From: Xenia sp. Carnegie-2017
Lineage: Eukaryota > Cnidaria > Anthozoa > Malacalcyonacea > Xeniidae
Reading direction: 5' to 3'
DNA length: 64,000 nt
NCBI RefSeq assembly: GCF_021976095.1
Contig: NW_025813486.1
Span: 12,308,422 to 12,372,421 of the forward strand
Shown: positions 35,209 through 48,567 of the stretch, piece after piece
How positions within the stretch are numbered: position 1 is the first letter of the stretch
Layout: every line of letters begins with the position of its first letter
Notes under the pieces: generated by a model
The model's input: the letters and a program-made list of their open reading frames with translations, nothing else
What the model was told of the DNA's origin: nothing
The model's database searches: none
Made by a program: the position numbers and the translations under genes

Positions 35209-38200
35209 TGTAGTGTATGACTTTGTCATATAGATTATAAGATATAACGGATATTAAATTGATGTAAAATAGTATAGTCATGTTAAGAGAACACTTCCTC
35301 ACCGCAATGCGTCATTGCGGCAGGAATTAGGTAGAAACGGAATGGCAAAGTTGCGCGTCATATGTAAACGCCCAAAAATTCCGTATCGCGAAGAACCAAC
35401 GCTTGGAACGTAAAATCGTGCACAACACTGTAAATATCTTATTGAAGTGTTAAAATTGTATATTCAAAATACAGTCCTATCGTTTGTGTGAAGTTTTAGA
35501 ACAATGAACAAGCACTTCGCGCAGATTGTGCGAAACGTGGTCCTTCGAGCCGGATCTAGTAGCAGAATTCAAGAAGAACACAGAAATAGGATACAAGGTT
35601 GTTCACGATGTCAGAGCTGACAAGAAAGCGACAGTCGAGGAGTGGGCACAAATCGTACGCCACAAAAGTTGTGAACAAAGTGAGAAGTATGGTAAACGAT
35701 AATGCGCCATTAAGGAAAGTCGAACTGGAATAAATGCGGCTTGTACTCGTACAGAAATTAGATACAATTTCAAAGTTGGACGATGAGATTCAGAGGTTGT
35801 TAATAAAAGATGAAGATATTGCGGCAGATATTGACGGCTCATCGGAATACGGCTGCGAAGTTTTGGGCGCGTTGGCCGAAATCAACGGAGCGCTGAGCAC
35901 GATAGAGAAAACAAGCGAAATGAGGAACTCGCCAACACATCGGCAAGTACGGTATCCAGTGGTGACTCTTCACGTACTCAACACGTACGCAACTTCTTCG
36001 TAAGTGTAAAAGATGTTTTGTTTGTCTAAAGAAAGGTAATTTAGCAAATGATTGTCGTGCACGTACTAAATGTATTGTATGTGGGGAGGGTCATCATGTG
36101 TCTATATGTGACATAGGAAAGAAGGATGAGAAACAGAGTGGTAGAGCAGAGAAAACAGATCAGGTAAATGTGAGTAACGTGCATGTGTGTACAAAGACTA
36201 GGGTAGCCTTGCAGACTGCACAAGGAATTCTTGTAGGTCAGAGTAGGAAGAGAGTGCGAGTGCTTTTTGACTCGGGAAGTCAGAAGTCTTTCGTGACAAA
36301 CAGGGCAAAACAAAATGCGAAACTTAATGTAGCAAGGCGGGAATGGCTAGAGGTCAACACTTTTGGTGGTGGAACAAATGAAGGTAAGATGACAGAGGTC
36401 GTCAATTGCGAGGTCGCATCAGTTAAGGGTAATTGCCATATTCGTTTAGAGGCATTAGTAGTTCTACTTATTTGTACGGTAAAAAATGAGCATATTGAGG
36501 TGGATAAGGAGCAGTATTCTCATTTGAAAAACTTGTTTTTGTCAGATGTAAGTTTTAAGTAGGAGATGTTGGAAGTGGATGTTTTGATAGGAGCAGATAA
36601 CCTTTGGATTTTTCAGAAAGGAGAAGTAATTAGGGGCAAAAAGGATGAGCCAGTTGCGATTGACACTTGTTTAGGATGGGTTGCATGTAAGCGGTCCACC
36701 GAAAGGGAGCTCGAAAATCAAAATGCACATGTTAATTTAGTTTCGCAGACTGCAACTTAGAATAAAAACAGCATAAACAGGCAGGTGAACAAGTTGTTGG
36801 ATTTAGAAACACTTGGGGTCAGGGAAACTGACGATGTGCACGAAGCCTTGTTAGATAAAATTGAGTTTAATGGGCATAAGTACTCTGTTAAATTGCCGTG
36901 GAAGCAAGGTTATGGGCATTTACCAAGTAACTATGCCAATAGTTTAGCACGCATGAAAGGGCAAATTAAGTGTTTGTCAAATGAGCATGATTTGATAAAG
37001 AAATATGATAAAATTATTAGGGATCAACTAAAAATGGGAGTCATTGAAAGGGTTGACTAGTCAGAACCTGGGATGAATGTTCATTATCTTCCCCATCGAG
37101 CGGTGGTACGTAAAGAAGCCAAAACAACTAAGCTAAGAATAGTGTATGACGCATCATCAAAGGAGGGTAAGAAAGGGACTTCCTTGAATGACTGTCTTCA
37201 TGTAGGACCATCATTAACACCGTTGTTGTTTGACTTATCAATCAGATTTAGGGAGAACAGAGTGGCCTTGGTAGGAGACATAGAGAAAGCATTTTTGAAC
37301 ATAGAAGTAGACAAAGCAGACAGGGACTATTTAAGATTTCTGTGGGTTAGAGATGCGACTAATGCTAATTTAGAGGTTGTGTTTACAGGTTTTGCAGGGT
37401 AGTGTTTGGATTAAATGCTTCGCCATTTTTACTCGACGCCACGCTTAGGCATCACATAGCGCAATTTGCAGAATCACATCCAGTGCTTGCTCAAAAATTG
37501 AATGAAGGATTTTACGTTGATGACTTAGTTTCGGGGGGCAAAAGCGCACACGAAACGATCGATTTATATGAAAAGGCGAAATTTAGAATGTCTCAAGGCG
37601 GTTTTAAGTAAGGAAATAGATGACAAATGACGGAAACGTGCGAGCGCATATAGAACACCGTGAATGCGTGAACAATGTCGTGCAGGCGACAGATACAGAC
37701 GATGAAACATTCACACAATGGAGTTTGGGAATCCAAAATAACGATGATTACGCAAAAGTTTTAGGTATAAGCTGGGATTGCGACAATGATCTGTTCATGT
37801 TCGACCTGCAATAGTTTGTAGGAGACTTGGGTGACAAGAAGCTAACTAAACGAAACCTGCTGAGCGCAGTAGCAAAGATATTTCATCCGCTAGGATTAAT
37901 TAGCTGCGTAATAGTTTTGACGAAAATCTTGTTTTAGCAGCTGTGCGTAGAAAAGATTGATTGGGATGACGAGATAAGCAGAAATTACGCCGGTCTATAC
38001 ACCGAATGGATTGAAGATCTAAACCGTGTTAAGACTATTAAGCTAAGTAGATGCATCTATAGTGGTGTGAAGGGCAAAATTCAATCTTGTGAACTTCACG
38101 GGTTTGGTGATGCAAGCGAGAAAGCGTATTGCGCGCTAGTGTATTTTGTCTGCCGCACGAGTGTTGGAGTCTTTGTGAAATTGTTAACAGCAAGAACTAG

Positions 38201-41200
38201 AGTTGCGCCGCTGAACTAATGTCCGCGCTGACGTTAGCAAAGTTAATGGAATCTGTGCAGAAAGCTTTAGTAGGCCAAGTAGGGAAAATAGAAGCAAGAT
38301 ACTGGTTAGATAGTATTACAATATTATATTGGATTCAGAATCGCGGTGAGTGGAAACAATTTGTTAGACATAGAGTAAATGAAATCTTAGCAATAACACA
38401 GAAGGAGAAGTGGGGAAATTGTCCAGGAATGGAGAATCCCGCTGATTTAAGAAGCAGGGGAGTGTTTGCGTCAAAGATACGTGAGCAATCACTTTGATGG
38501 ACAGGACCAAGGTGGCTGAGTAGCGTAGAAAGAGAATGGCCGCAATCAGAGGTAGGCGTAACTGAGGAGAGTAAAGAAGAAGAAAAGCGAACGGCACTAT
38601 TAGTAGTAGATACTAACGAAGAAATAGGTATTCAGAACATGATCTCTATAGAGAGGTACAGTAGGGTTGAGAAGTTATTCCGGGTAACGGCATGGGTCAC
38701 ACGATTTGTCAGGAATTTGATCGCTAGGATCAAAGGGAAACATGAAGATTTAACCTTCACGGAATTAGGGAGTCAGGAGATAAATAAAGCAGAAAAACTT
38801 TGGTTGAAGGCTTCACAACAAAGGCTAAAGAAGGAGGATAAGTTCAAGCAGTTAGAGGTACAACTCAAGGTAGTAGAAGATGAGGGGTTACTAAAATGTC
38901 AGGGTAGGCTAGCAGAATCAGACTTGGAAGAGGAAACGAAGTTTCCAATCTTATTACCAAAGGAAGGTAGATTGACGGAATTAATAGTTGAGCATTGCCA
39001 CAAAAAGTTACATCATAGCGGAGATAAGGCAACTTTAGCAGAGATAAGGTCAAGGTTCTGGATTCCACAAGTTAGACAGAAGGTAAAATCAGTTGTCCAT
39101 GCCAGGCGAAAGGTCTGGCTAAAAGGGGTCTGATGGGGGTTACTGTAAAAAACGGTATCAGTATTTGAGTAAGAAAAAAATGCATTTCCTGAATAGGTGG
39201 CGTAAAGAGTATTTGGTTGGTTTAAGACAGTTTCATAAGCAGGACAAGGACAATGCTGGTAGGGTAGTAGAGAAGGGAGATGTCGTGACTGTTTATGAGG
39301 ATAATGTCAAAAGAGGAAATTGGAAGACAGGTGTAATAGAGGAGTTGTTTTTAGGGAGAGATGGGGTGGTCAGAGGCGCTAAGGTCAGGCTAATTAAGAA
39401 CGGTAAAGTCATTCGCCTCAATCGTCCCGTCCAAAAGCTCTTTCCTACGGAGTTAAAGCACGACGAAAGGGAATGTGAGAGGAAAGAGAATGAAAAAGAG
39501 CTGAGAAGAAGGGAGGCAGAACATGAGGGTAGACGCAAGAGAGCCGCTGCTCTTGATTCTGTATGGAAGACACAGAGTATGCTTGATTGGTGGGACAAAT
39601 CAGGGTGGGGAGTGTGTTGTAAATTGTCATGTCAAATTATGTAGTGTATGACTGTGTCATATTATAGATTATAAGATATAACGGATATTATCTTGATGTA
39701 AAATAGTATAGTCATCTTCGGGAGTTCGGAAAAGTTGACGTTATTGGTGTATGAACTGGTCATACAAAGTTGATGAATTAGAGTCGTATCGCAGAAGGCA
39801 ATAAATTTCAAAAACGCAGTTCTACGATTGACGGTTGTCCGTAATCTTAACAAGATCAAATTTAATCATTCCGTATCGCAAAGAACCAACGCTTGGAACG
39901 TAAAATCAGGGGCGGATCTAGAGTATGTCAAATCCGTCGCGCGACTGATGTTTGAAATTCAAAAATTACCTATTCATATTAATTAAAAATTCATTAATTA
40001 TTCTTACTTTATTATCGCATTTACTTCGTGATAAAAATCCAGCTTTATTTATTATTGAAAACTAATGACTAATCCAATGAATATCTCGTTGGTAAACAGA
40101 TCAGTTGAATTTTAATCCACCTGAAATAACCGACTGATAAGCGGGGTGGCTTGACTGGTTCGACTGATAAAGGAGTCTATGAACGCCAAAAACGCTTATT
40201 TTATTGGTCAATGGCCAGATCAGTGAACAGTCTGGAATGGTCTCGACCGATAAGAGGGGTGGCCGGATGTATAAGCGAGTCCAATTGCTATCTTACAATT
40301 GGTTCATTTGAATTTTTGTTTTATTGTGATTGGTTTGACCGATTTTGACTGATAGCCAACTGAACTAACACAGTCAAGCTCACTGTCTGAATTAAATGTT
40401 TGATTGTTTCACAGTAATTTTTATAAGCATGATAGAAACTAAACTACAATCAGATGGAATTTATGGAAATCTTTTACAAATTCATATATTGGCATGAATG
40501 CTGCTGTCAAAACTGTGAATTTTTTCAAGAGGGTGAAAAATTTATGGATGAATTGTAAATGCTTGGCAAAAACGATGTCGCGAGCGACATTTCAGTCATT
40601 GATGTTCAAAAGCAAGCCAACTTTGTTTTGAGTTTTATCAGCAGAAATTTACATCAAAAATCGTAAATAAAGTACAACTGAAGTGTATGCATGAATGTAA
40701 AATATCAAACTCAATTTATGCGTGCGTGTGATGCGATTTATGTCAATATGGCGTATGGTAAAGCAGATTGATGCTTTTAAAATTGGTGTTGCCGAAGGAC
40801 TTTTACCTATGATTTCTTTAGTGCTTGGGGAATCGTGACCGTTATATGGCAGCGAAATCCTACATTCCTGCAAATATATTTCAATGGACAAAAAATCTGT
40901 AGCCATAAGGCGCCATACTATTATTTATTTTATCATAAACAAATGTTTGGGGCTTTTCAGTTTATGATCATTGATCAATTAATCATTGGACAGTTATACT
41001 ACATATTGTTTAAGATTTGAGAAAACTAACATTGATTACATGAGAAGCTGTTTACTATAACCTGTGATTTTGAGTCTTCTGATCCATGAAGCTTTTTATT
41101 TTGACAATTTGACTGGAATGGTATTAAACCTAAGTATTTCACATACATGAAATGTTGTCCCATGTCACATATTGTCCTCTTTTCTAGCTGAACACCTCAT

Positions 41201-42384
41201 GTAGAGATATAAAGGTGTGTTAATCTAAGGCTCATACCAGATTGTTTGCCATAAATTCCAAAGGGCTATTGATGTATGAAAAGCATTTTCTATAAAGTAA
41301 AAATGTCTTCCTATGTATGCAGATAAACCTTGAATTTTGGCAAAACAGCAAAGTATTTTTCACGATCACTAGGTAATTTTTCTGATGATCATTATAATTT
41401 CTAAACTAAATTATTTCAGATTTACATTTAAACGAGCTTTGATCATATGAAAAGATATTTATCGTAACCAGTAAGCATGACACATGAACCAATTTTAACA
41501 TTCATGTAATTAAATGATTAAAGACATGTTGGTTACATTCTGTTTGTATATCCAAATACAATGCTACTAGTGATTGCTATATAGCACACCTTGCAAAAGA
41601 TAATAGTCTAGTGAAATGCCTAATAAACATTTATGGCATTAAGCTGTCCTTAACTGCAAATTTTCACTCTAATAATTTTCGCTTAATCTTTGGCAGAAAA
41701 AAATTTTGAGTTTTTTCTCAAAAGGTGAATTTGCTAGCACTGATATGGAGATGGATAAAGGGTTACAATAAACTTGCATGGTTTGAAGTCTGAGCTTTTC
41801 TATATCTATGAACTGTCACTTGTAGTACCAAATTTCTAACTTAACTCATTACATAGAGGTTTCAATTGGGGTCTCTAGGGGGTCTATGCCTGACAACTTG
41901 GTAGAAATTTTTAAAGACTATATCTGTTTTTGAATAGTATTATTGTAAAATAAATTTTACGTTCCTAGACATGCTAATGAGCCATATATTTGGCATGATA
42001 ACGAGCCTAAATATTTGGCAAAACATTCAAGTATTGTTCACTTCATTTTTTTTGAAAAAAACGTAAGCAAAATGAGTTGTATTTACGCAAAAACGATGCC
42101 CACAAAATACATTTTGTATTGCTCTAAAACGCTGAAAATGGCATTTTAAAGATTCTGAAATTCAAAATTTCTCAGGGGAAAATGCCTCAGACCCCCAATT
42201 GCGGAGCGTCTCCGACGTTTTATGACCGATTTTTGAAAAATCCTAGATTCGCCCCTGCGTAAAATCGTGCACAACACTGCAAATATCTTATTGAAGTGTT
42301 AAAATTATATATTCAAAATACAGTCCCATCGTTTGTGTGAAGTTTTAGAACAGTGAACCAGCACTTCGCGCAGATTGTGCGAAA
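35209..42384 (+). mobile_element. BEL/Pao LTR retrotransposon fossil A, with nested hAT-like insert
   Basis: The 5' LTR is about 35209-35536, followed by a primer-binding-type sequence tggtccttcgagccgg. The 3' LTR starts at about 39614-39640 and ends near 42384, interrupted by the hAT-like element at 39907-42257. Internal parts in order are gag with two CCHC knuckles (CFVCLKKGNLANDC, then CIVCGEGHHVSIC; near 36020-36110), protease (LFDSGSQKSFVTN), reverse transcriptase with FYVDDLVSG, RNase H region, and integrase with an HC...C zinc region and C-terminal part to about 39600. The gene order and motifs fit BEL/Pao. It is broken, with several breaks, some shared with fossil B. The two LTRs also differ in their middle. 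Relatively young, because A and B are still nearly identical. Confidence 0.9.
39907..42257. mobile_element. hAT-like element (family 1) inside the BEL 3' LTR
   Basis: The left end caggggcggatctag and right end ctagattcgcccctg are inverted, flanked by the perfect 8-bp repeat cgtaaaat (39899-39906, 42258-42265). The uninterrupted LTR sequence cgtaaaatcgtgcacaacac is visible in the 5' LTR at 35410-35430, a clean empty site. The 2351-bp interior has no recognisable transposase, so it is non-autonomous. A truncated copy at the identical site is in block B (61059-61302), and an old relic lies near 20.27-20.64 kb. Confidence 0.9.
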
Positions 42385-42514
42385 ATAATTTTGTCTGAAA
42401 AAAAAGGATTTGCATGAAGTCGCATGGTCACATCAGCCTAGTAAGTCAGCCCCCCCCCATCGGGGACTTTAGCCGCTCCGTCAGGTAATTTCTTGTGCCA
42501 CCCCTGGACAAGAC

Positions 42515-43930
42515 ATTGATAACAAAACATTAAGCACATGAGCTGCCGTTCCTGTTTCCCTTTATTAACTTGCTTTATTTCTTAACAAATGGCTTTCTAT
42601 AATATTTTCGGAGTATTTGATCGCTTGCATGACAGCGGAGACATTATTATTTTAAATTAAATAACCGCGACAAATGAAATACTGCCGGTGACGTTCAAAA
42701 TGTGATTAAGAATAAACTTGAAAGGAGCGAAGTAGCTCTTTGGGGAATGAAGGTTTCTATAAAACATTTGTCAGAACCATCACCTACATTAATGTACTAA
42801 AACATTTAATACATCTAGTATTATTGCATGCCCTTGACAAGGATGGTCCGAAAGCCCGTTGTCTCATTAGTCAACTTAGAAATAGAAAAATTATCAATTT
42901 CACCAACGAATTTCTCAAAAACTAAGGTTCTATCCCAATTTTTATTGGTTGTCACTATTGCACAAAGGAAAAACTTTTTTGGTCGTTTTAAATCATTAGC
43001 GGATCTAGCGTTCATCAAAATCGCATACGTATTCTCAACTTGATACTCAAAACACCTTCAAAATGACACCACACTGTAGATAATATAAACTAAGTCTAAA
43101 TGATCCTGAAATTGCAGCAGTATACTTATTTAGATTATTTGCTGCCGTCAGCAAAGAAAGTCAATTGAGTGACCCTATTGTATGTTCACTATATTGTGAC
43201 GACACATTTGGCTTTGAATTTTAAAAGAATTTAATTTTAGCAATAAATGTTGCAGTCAAATGATGGAAGTTGCTTATTTTGACGTATCCTAAAAGACCTG
43301 TAACTGGAAACAAGTATTCATACTGATTGTAGCTTCTGCTCATGGCAAATTTTAAGCACGAAATTTTTTTAATTGCATTTGCGTCACCTTGTGGATTAAT
43401 CATTCCTAAATCATTCAAGTTCTATATGTCTTCTAATTTCAAAGACGAGCTGTTTTGTTAAACACCAAGTAGTATTTTATTGTATTTCTATTGCATTTAG
43501 AGCTCTTTGCTGGTCAATTACTGCTTGCCTAAAAGTTTAACTCTCAAATGAAATTAAGTGTTAAAAAGTGCAAATGATAATTTTTACTATGTGTTTATTC
43601 AAGCTCCATTTTTCAAGTTACTAAATTAAATACGTTTCGAAATAACAAGTTATTTGTAATTCATAGACACGTTTTTACATGGTACTGTATTATAGGTTGT
43701 TAACTAGAAGTATCAGAATATGTTTTGTGATTTCAATCCCATTCAATGTGATAGTAATATACATTTTCACATTCAATGCATTCACATTCCATGTTCTCTT
43801 TAATTGCCACTTGCTCTTTATCGTCTATACACATCAACCTCATCTTAACACGCAGGGAGTTCAGTAAACGAAATTCCAAAGCAAAACTCTTAAAAACATT
43901 GAAATCTAAACATCGATTGGAATGGCAAAT
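42515..43930. repeat. Flank shared with 18175-19500
   Basis: Non-coding partner of the segment right of hAT-like element copy 1. It shows that the duplication linking copy 1 and block A extends across the transposon insertion. It has a few indels (a gain near 43195 and near 43590-43680) and no gene. Block B lacks this segment. Confidence 0.7.
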
Positions 43931-43934
43931 GGTC

Positions 43935-46045
43935 TATTGTTAGCAACAACTTAAGCTGCAATTGGTGCAATATTTTAGAAATCTATATATTTCTGATAAT
44001 TTACTTGAGCAAAGTGACGTTAATATCTATTGTGACATAGACATATTGTGACATCTTCAAATATTCAGACTATATTGTTGCAAGAGTGACTTGGTCAGGG
44101 GTAGAATTCTACCTTTCTACATTTGCTATGTCCCTTAGCATTCTTCAGCTTTCATTTACAACCTTCATCGACCTTAAAACACCAGACAGAATACCTTTTT
44201 ACTTCGAGCAAGCGCTTTGTCTTATTCGTGACTTGTTTGAAATTTTTGATTTATGAAGCAGTTGTCAAGTACTTTCTTTGGCGTTGATATACATATGACC
44301 AAACACAAAGCTCTTTAATGACAAACATGTTATGTATGACAACGGAGAATTGTATTTTTTCATTTCAGTTCTTTCTCTTGGGTGGTGGGTGAAAATTCCA
44401 GGTTCACGGACAGATTGGTAGTTGCTGGTAAATTTCAGCCAAGAAGCTTGCATTAGTGAAAATATTATGTATGCATTGTAAGACAAAAGAATCTTGTAAT
44501 TTTTATGGCATACTTTGATGATTGTTTGAATATCAAACCCTTTGCTTCTCAGCAACAAACGTAATTTGATTGGAGTGCAAAAAATATTTTGAGGCTGTTA
44601 CAAGATCCGGCCTAACCGAGTTTGAGCGAGGCATGAAAGGATTGTAGCTGTTTGTTAAGTGTCACAAGACGGGCACAAGTCATTCCTGTTGTAATTCTCA
44701 AATTACGCCAAATTAGTCGTGTTCATTGTAAAGTCAGAATAATGTGAAAATGCTGAAGATGATTTATCTGATAAGTATTTCGTTTTGCTTCAATTAGCAG
44801 GTCATATTCATGTTGTTGTTGCAATCTAAAAAAGCAACTTTCCATTGATTTGTACTCTTTGATACCTAAGGTTACATACATGATAGGTTTTTGCGACTGA
44901 AATATTATCATCCTTCACAATGCAACCTTCACTTATTTGATAGCTTCAAATATTTGAAATAATTTAAATAAATTGGAAATTTTGCTTTGAAAATTTTCTC
45001 CTGTTTATCACAAATCGAACGTTAACTACAAGATAACACTGTCTGTACTATCCTTTTTCATCTATTATTGATTTATACATTTTAATATCGTTGCCTGATA
45101 AAAGACACGCGTGTGAAATGAAGATCCTACGAACGCTCAACTAAATTGTAGCAATGAAAGTTAAGTCTTCTTACCTTTAATTTAATTCGAATCTCTCTGA
45201 TTGTAATAGAGTAATAGTAGAAGTACCAACCTCTTTTAAGCAAGTTTACTTCTGGTCGGAGAATCCTTGCTTAGAACTTATAGATATAGCAGTTTAAAAT
45301 GTACTTCAAGCGATGAATAATAGTTTCACTTCGTTCTGAACGGACTGCTTTACCTTTTACAGGACCATTAACTACGTTTAACTATTAATTTCATTGCTTG
45401 TATTGCTCAGAGCAATTTTTCAATTATCAACCCGTTATTTTCTAATCCATAGAAACAGTGTGTAAATGGTTATAACCTCAAAATTAATATTGGATTGATG
45501 TGTTGTAAGACAACGAAAACCTTTTTGTAAGTTTGCACTTCGCATGCGCTGCTAACCACTATGCTGTACTGAAAATGTTTCCGAGTGTCGTTTTCTCGGG
45601 AATAGTCACAAATACGAACGATGATGAAAAAAAACGTTTTGTTCTTTCATTGCCTGTTGGCCTCTTATGCTCCTCTGATTCCTACGCTGCTGCCAACGTC
45701 CATTAAAAAGAACTATTTAAATGCAATTCGAATTACCTTATTTTGTGCCTACACAAGTTAAGACACTTGGAAATAAAGACACGTGGAAATAAGTATCTTA
45801 ATAAATAGGAAAAGGTAAAAGAAAATTAAAATATTTAGAAATAATGACATGTTTTCTAAAAGACTGAAATAATTTTGAAGCCAAATCAACAGGTGCAACT
45901 GAAATCTAATAATTGGTAAGTGGTTGAGACAGAATAAAAGCAAGTTTCTTCAGAAATATGAAGATTCTACATTTTTGACAAACCTGGCTTGTACAGTTGT
46001 ATTTTCAAAAAATGAAAAGACGTTAATTACATGACAGCGATGCAT
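43935..46045. other. Non-coding part of block A
   Basis: From about 44000 the sequence matches 61315-62425 in block B. Minus frames at 44265-44558 and 44723-44911 are not preserved intact in B and resemble nothing known. The segment 44945-45700 has no counterpart in B. I find no RNA gene or transposon ends. Confidence 0.5.
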
Positions 46046-46046
46046 T

Positions 46047-46257
46047 TTATACTACTGGAATACTTTTCTCAGGACTTCCGTTGTAGATAGCTGGACATGA
46101 GCCATTAACGTCATAAACAAGAGCTTCAACAAGAACAACGTCATTCCAGTTCATTCTACGTTTTTTACTCTTTATTTCAGAACCAACAAGACAATAATGC
46201 TTTTGCAAAATCTTAAGGCATACCTTAAATATGTTTCCAACACAGTCTCCGGTGCTC
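46047..46257 (-). pseudogene. Glycosyltransferase C-terminal stub A
   Basis: Matches the last 67 or so residues of the 447-residue protein, including KSKKRRMNWNDVVLVEALVY and SIPVV at the end. Homology begins abruptly at GAGCACC and upstream sequence is unrelated, with no start or anchor. Substitutions (KVCLKILQKHYC for EVCLKILRQHYC) show it is older than the full copies. A non-functional fragment, also present in block B. Confidence 0.85.
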
Positions 46258-46613
46258 ATCCAACTTTAGTTAAGAGTAATCAGGAATTTTTACGACTAGA
46301 TATGTGAAAGTATCGACATCCTTCAATTATTCACTACACTAGTCCTCAGTGGCATAGCTTTGTTCTTTTTACTGAAATAGCTGACTTCCTTACCTTGTTT
46401 ATCAATGAGCACATGACATAACCACTGATCTGATAATAGACTGGATATAGCTTCTACAGGTTGCAAAAGTGAAGCCTAGATATATATGCAAAATTCACTT
46501 CCGGTTACCACGGCGAAATACAAATTACTATAGAAATGTATGGCGGATAACGTTTACAAACATGGATTTTCGAATATTTAAGACCTTTCGCGACTCCTTA
46601 CTAACCTCAAGTA

Positions 46614-46874
46614 TTAGTCATGGATAAAACAGGTTATGCGAATCGATTTGACATCAAAATGATTCCGATAGCTGTAAAATATCGACGTTAGTGGTGATTT
46701 AAATGTTGTACATGCGAGAATGTATTTTGTTCCATCGTTGCCAATGCAAGATAGTTCACTGCTCGCTTTCCAATTTCTGAGGCAGTTATGATCTAGTATA
46801 CGTTTCAGTTCTTTAGAAATGAGGTGAGTTACTTTTTTTATCATTCTTTCTTTATGTTGAGAGATTGTTGACAT
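46614..46874 (-). CDS. 86-codon frame in left inverted arm of P-like element
   Basis: Begins MSTISQHKERMIKKVTHLIS and is rich in Lys and Arg. The identical protein is encoded at 48568-48828 (+) in the other arm. I do not recognise it. It may be only an open stretch of a terminal inverted repeat. Complete identity shows recent copying or conversion of the arms. Confidence 0.3.
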   Translation of the reverse strand: MSTISQHKERMIKKVTHLISKELKRILDHNCLRNWKASSELSCIGNDGTKYILACTTFKSPLTSIFYSYRNHFDVKSIRITCFIHD

Positions 46875-47192
46875 TTTATTTTTGCTGTAACTTCATTTTT
46901 CATGAGCAAAGTACTACTGATGCTTAAATAAGACAAGTCTATTTAGTTTCTTTCGCACTTTATCTTTAGTTTCCATTTCTGTGGTTGTTTTTCTCAAATG
47001 GTATAGTCGCGCTTTGCGCTTGATTATTCAAAGAAGTATGATTTTCATTGACATTAAATTCTAACAAATGCGTTCTACACACATTAGGACACTTTAGTAT
47101 ACTGCTTTTGAAACATCAAGGTAATGTAGCCAGCCAGGTATGAATTTGCAGGCCCTCTTTATAATCATCTTGGTTTTGGTTTGTCCCTTAAG

Positions 47193-47447
47193 TTAATTTA
47201 AATTATCAACAGCAACATATGACTGTGTCCACGGTTTATAATTATAAGTGTGTCCAATTGTATCCAGTATATCAGTTTCACATTGTCTTGTGCTAATTCC
47301 TTTACAGCCATGAATACTGCTTCTCAGCAACAGTTTATTGTCTACAGCTGTAAATTGGTCAACTGTTGGATTGTTGAAGTCACACTTTACAAGTGGAATA
47401 AAGCTCTTGTCATTCTTATTACTACAAGACTCAAGACTGATGATCAA
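47193..47447 (-). pseudogene. P-like transposase C-terminal fragment, left half
   Basis: Contains FNNPTVDQF and a LLLRSSIHGCKG block, parallel to LNNNQQLNNLRSPAYKRLL followed by RSSIHGCNG in the right half. These fit the GG.NNNP...qFr.a..rLL signature of P and THAP9 transposases. It is more diverged from the right half than the outer arms are from one another. The reading is open but lacks everything upstream. Confidence 0.65.
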
Positions 47448-47673
47448 ACTGTTGCTGAAAAGGATTGTAATGTCAACTGCAATTCATATTCATACCATCC
47501 CTAACTACATTCATATCTTAAGAATAATTTTAATGTTTTTGGAAAAATATTTAAGGCATTAATATTACATTCATACTAACTACTGGAATTTGCTTAGCAC
47601 TTAGAAGAGGAAAATAAAATTTAGAGCAAAAAATGAGATTTTAATTTATATTATTTCTGAGGAAGATGCACGA

Positions 47674-48527
47674 ATGAAATATATTTTGACTTATAAATTT
47701 AGCCAAGATCATTTAGAGCTTTTCTTTGGAGCAATTTGGTCCTCAGGAGGCTTGAACAACAACCAACAGCTGAACAATTTACGAAGTCCTGCATACAAGA
47801 GACTTTTGATGAGAAGCAGTATCCATGGTTGCAATGGCAACTGCACCAGACAAGATGAAACTAACATATTGGAAGTAATTGGGGACACCTATAAAATGCC
47901 AAACAAAGAATCAAGTATGACAATTGATGATGCTGCTCTCATCCAAAAGTATGATTTACAAGGGACAATCACAACAGAGATGAGGATGAAGATTATAGTG
48001 ATGCACCAAGCTTTTCCACTGTATCTGAATTTAAAAAGGCGGCAATATCGTACATGGCTGGCTATGTTGCCCAGATGGTGCAAAAGAAAATAAACTGTCC
48101 TGTTTGTCATGAAGCAGTCGGTTCAAGAAACTACAAAAATGAGTCTGCTTTCCTGACTTTAAAAGACAGGGGTAACTTGTTTAAGCCAACAGCAAGTGTA
48201 ATTGTAATATGCAATGAAACAGAGAGGTGCTTTCAGAGAATGTTGGCAGCTACAGATGGAAATTTACCCCAAGGGAAAGGAATTCCTGATGCTATTGCTT
48301 TGTCTGTAGTAAATGGTATAGATTTCAGGACCACATTCAAGGATCTCGATGCACACATGTTGGATACTACTGTTCACGAAAATCATATTTACTCATTAAT
48401 TAAGACCATATCTAAATGCTACAGCAAGGTGCGACTATACCATTTGGGAAAAACAACCACAGAAATGGAAACTAAAGATAAAGTGCGAAAGAAACTAAAT
48501 AGACTTGTCTTGTTTAAGCATCAGTAG
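47674..48527 (+). pseudogene. P-like transposase C-terminal part, right half
   Basis: The first frame (47674-48093) has ILTYKFSQDHLELFFGAI and LNNNQQL. The second frame (from about 47980 to 48527) has EFKKAAISYMAGYVAQ, then KINCPVCHEAVGS and GNLFKPTASVIVICNETE. These are consecutive blocks of the P/THAP9 transposase C-terminal half, including its CxxC motif. A single frameshift near 47970-48010 separates them. The catalytic region that should precede the first block is missing. Confidence 0.75.
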
Positions 48528-48567
48528 TACTTTGCTCATGAAAAAATGAAGTTACAGCAAAAATAAA

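Larger units (their letters stand above)
33866..42506. mobile_element. hAT-like element (family 2) carrying a nested BEL element
   Basis: The left end caggagtggcgcc and right end gtgccacccctg are inverted, and both flanks are the perfect 8-bp repeat gacaagac (33858-33865, 42507-42514). Its own sequence is 33866-35208 plus 42385-42506, matching the 1448-bp uninterrupted copy at 16719-18166 apart from a small loss at the right junction. The rest is the BEL fossil and the element inside it. No transposase of its own is seen. Confidence 0.85.
29456..46422. repeat. Large duplicated block A
   Basis: Collinear with block B (50221-62796). Shared parts in order are 29456-34332 with 50221-55162, 35513-40150 with 55977-61301, and 44000-46422 with 61315-62796 (less about 110 bp near 45935-46045). 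Segments 34333-35512 and 40151-43999 are absent from B or replaced there. Identity is high throughout, non-coding DNA included. The block contains a glycosyltransferase gene, a nest of three transposons and a glycosyltransferase stub, and ends at a P-like insertion site. Confidence 0.85.

Noticed and set aside
35538-35556. tRNA-like sequence tggtccttcgagccgg
   Set aside because: Only a short match to a tRNA 3' region directly after the LTR, as expected for a retroelement primer-binding site, not a tRNA gene.
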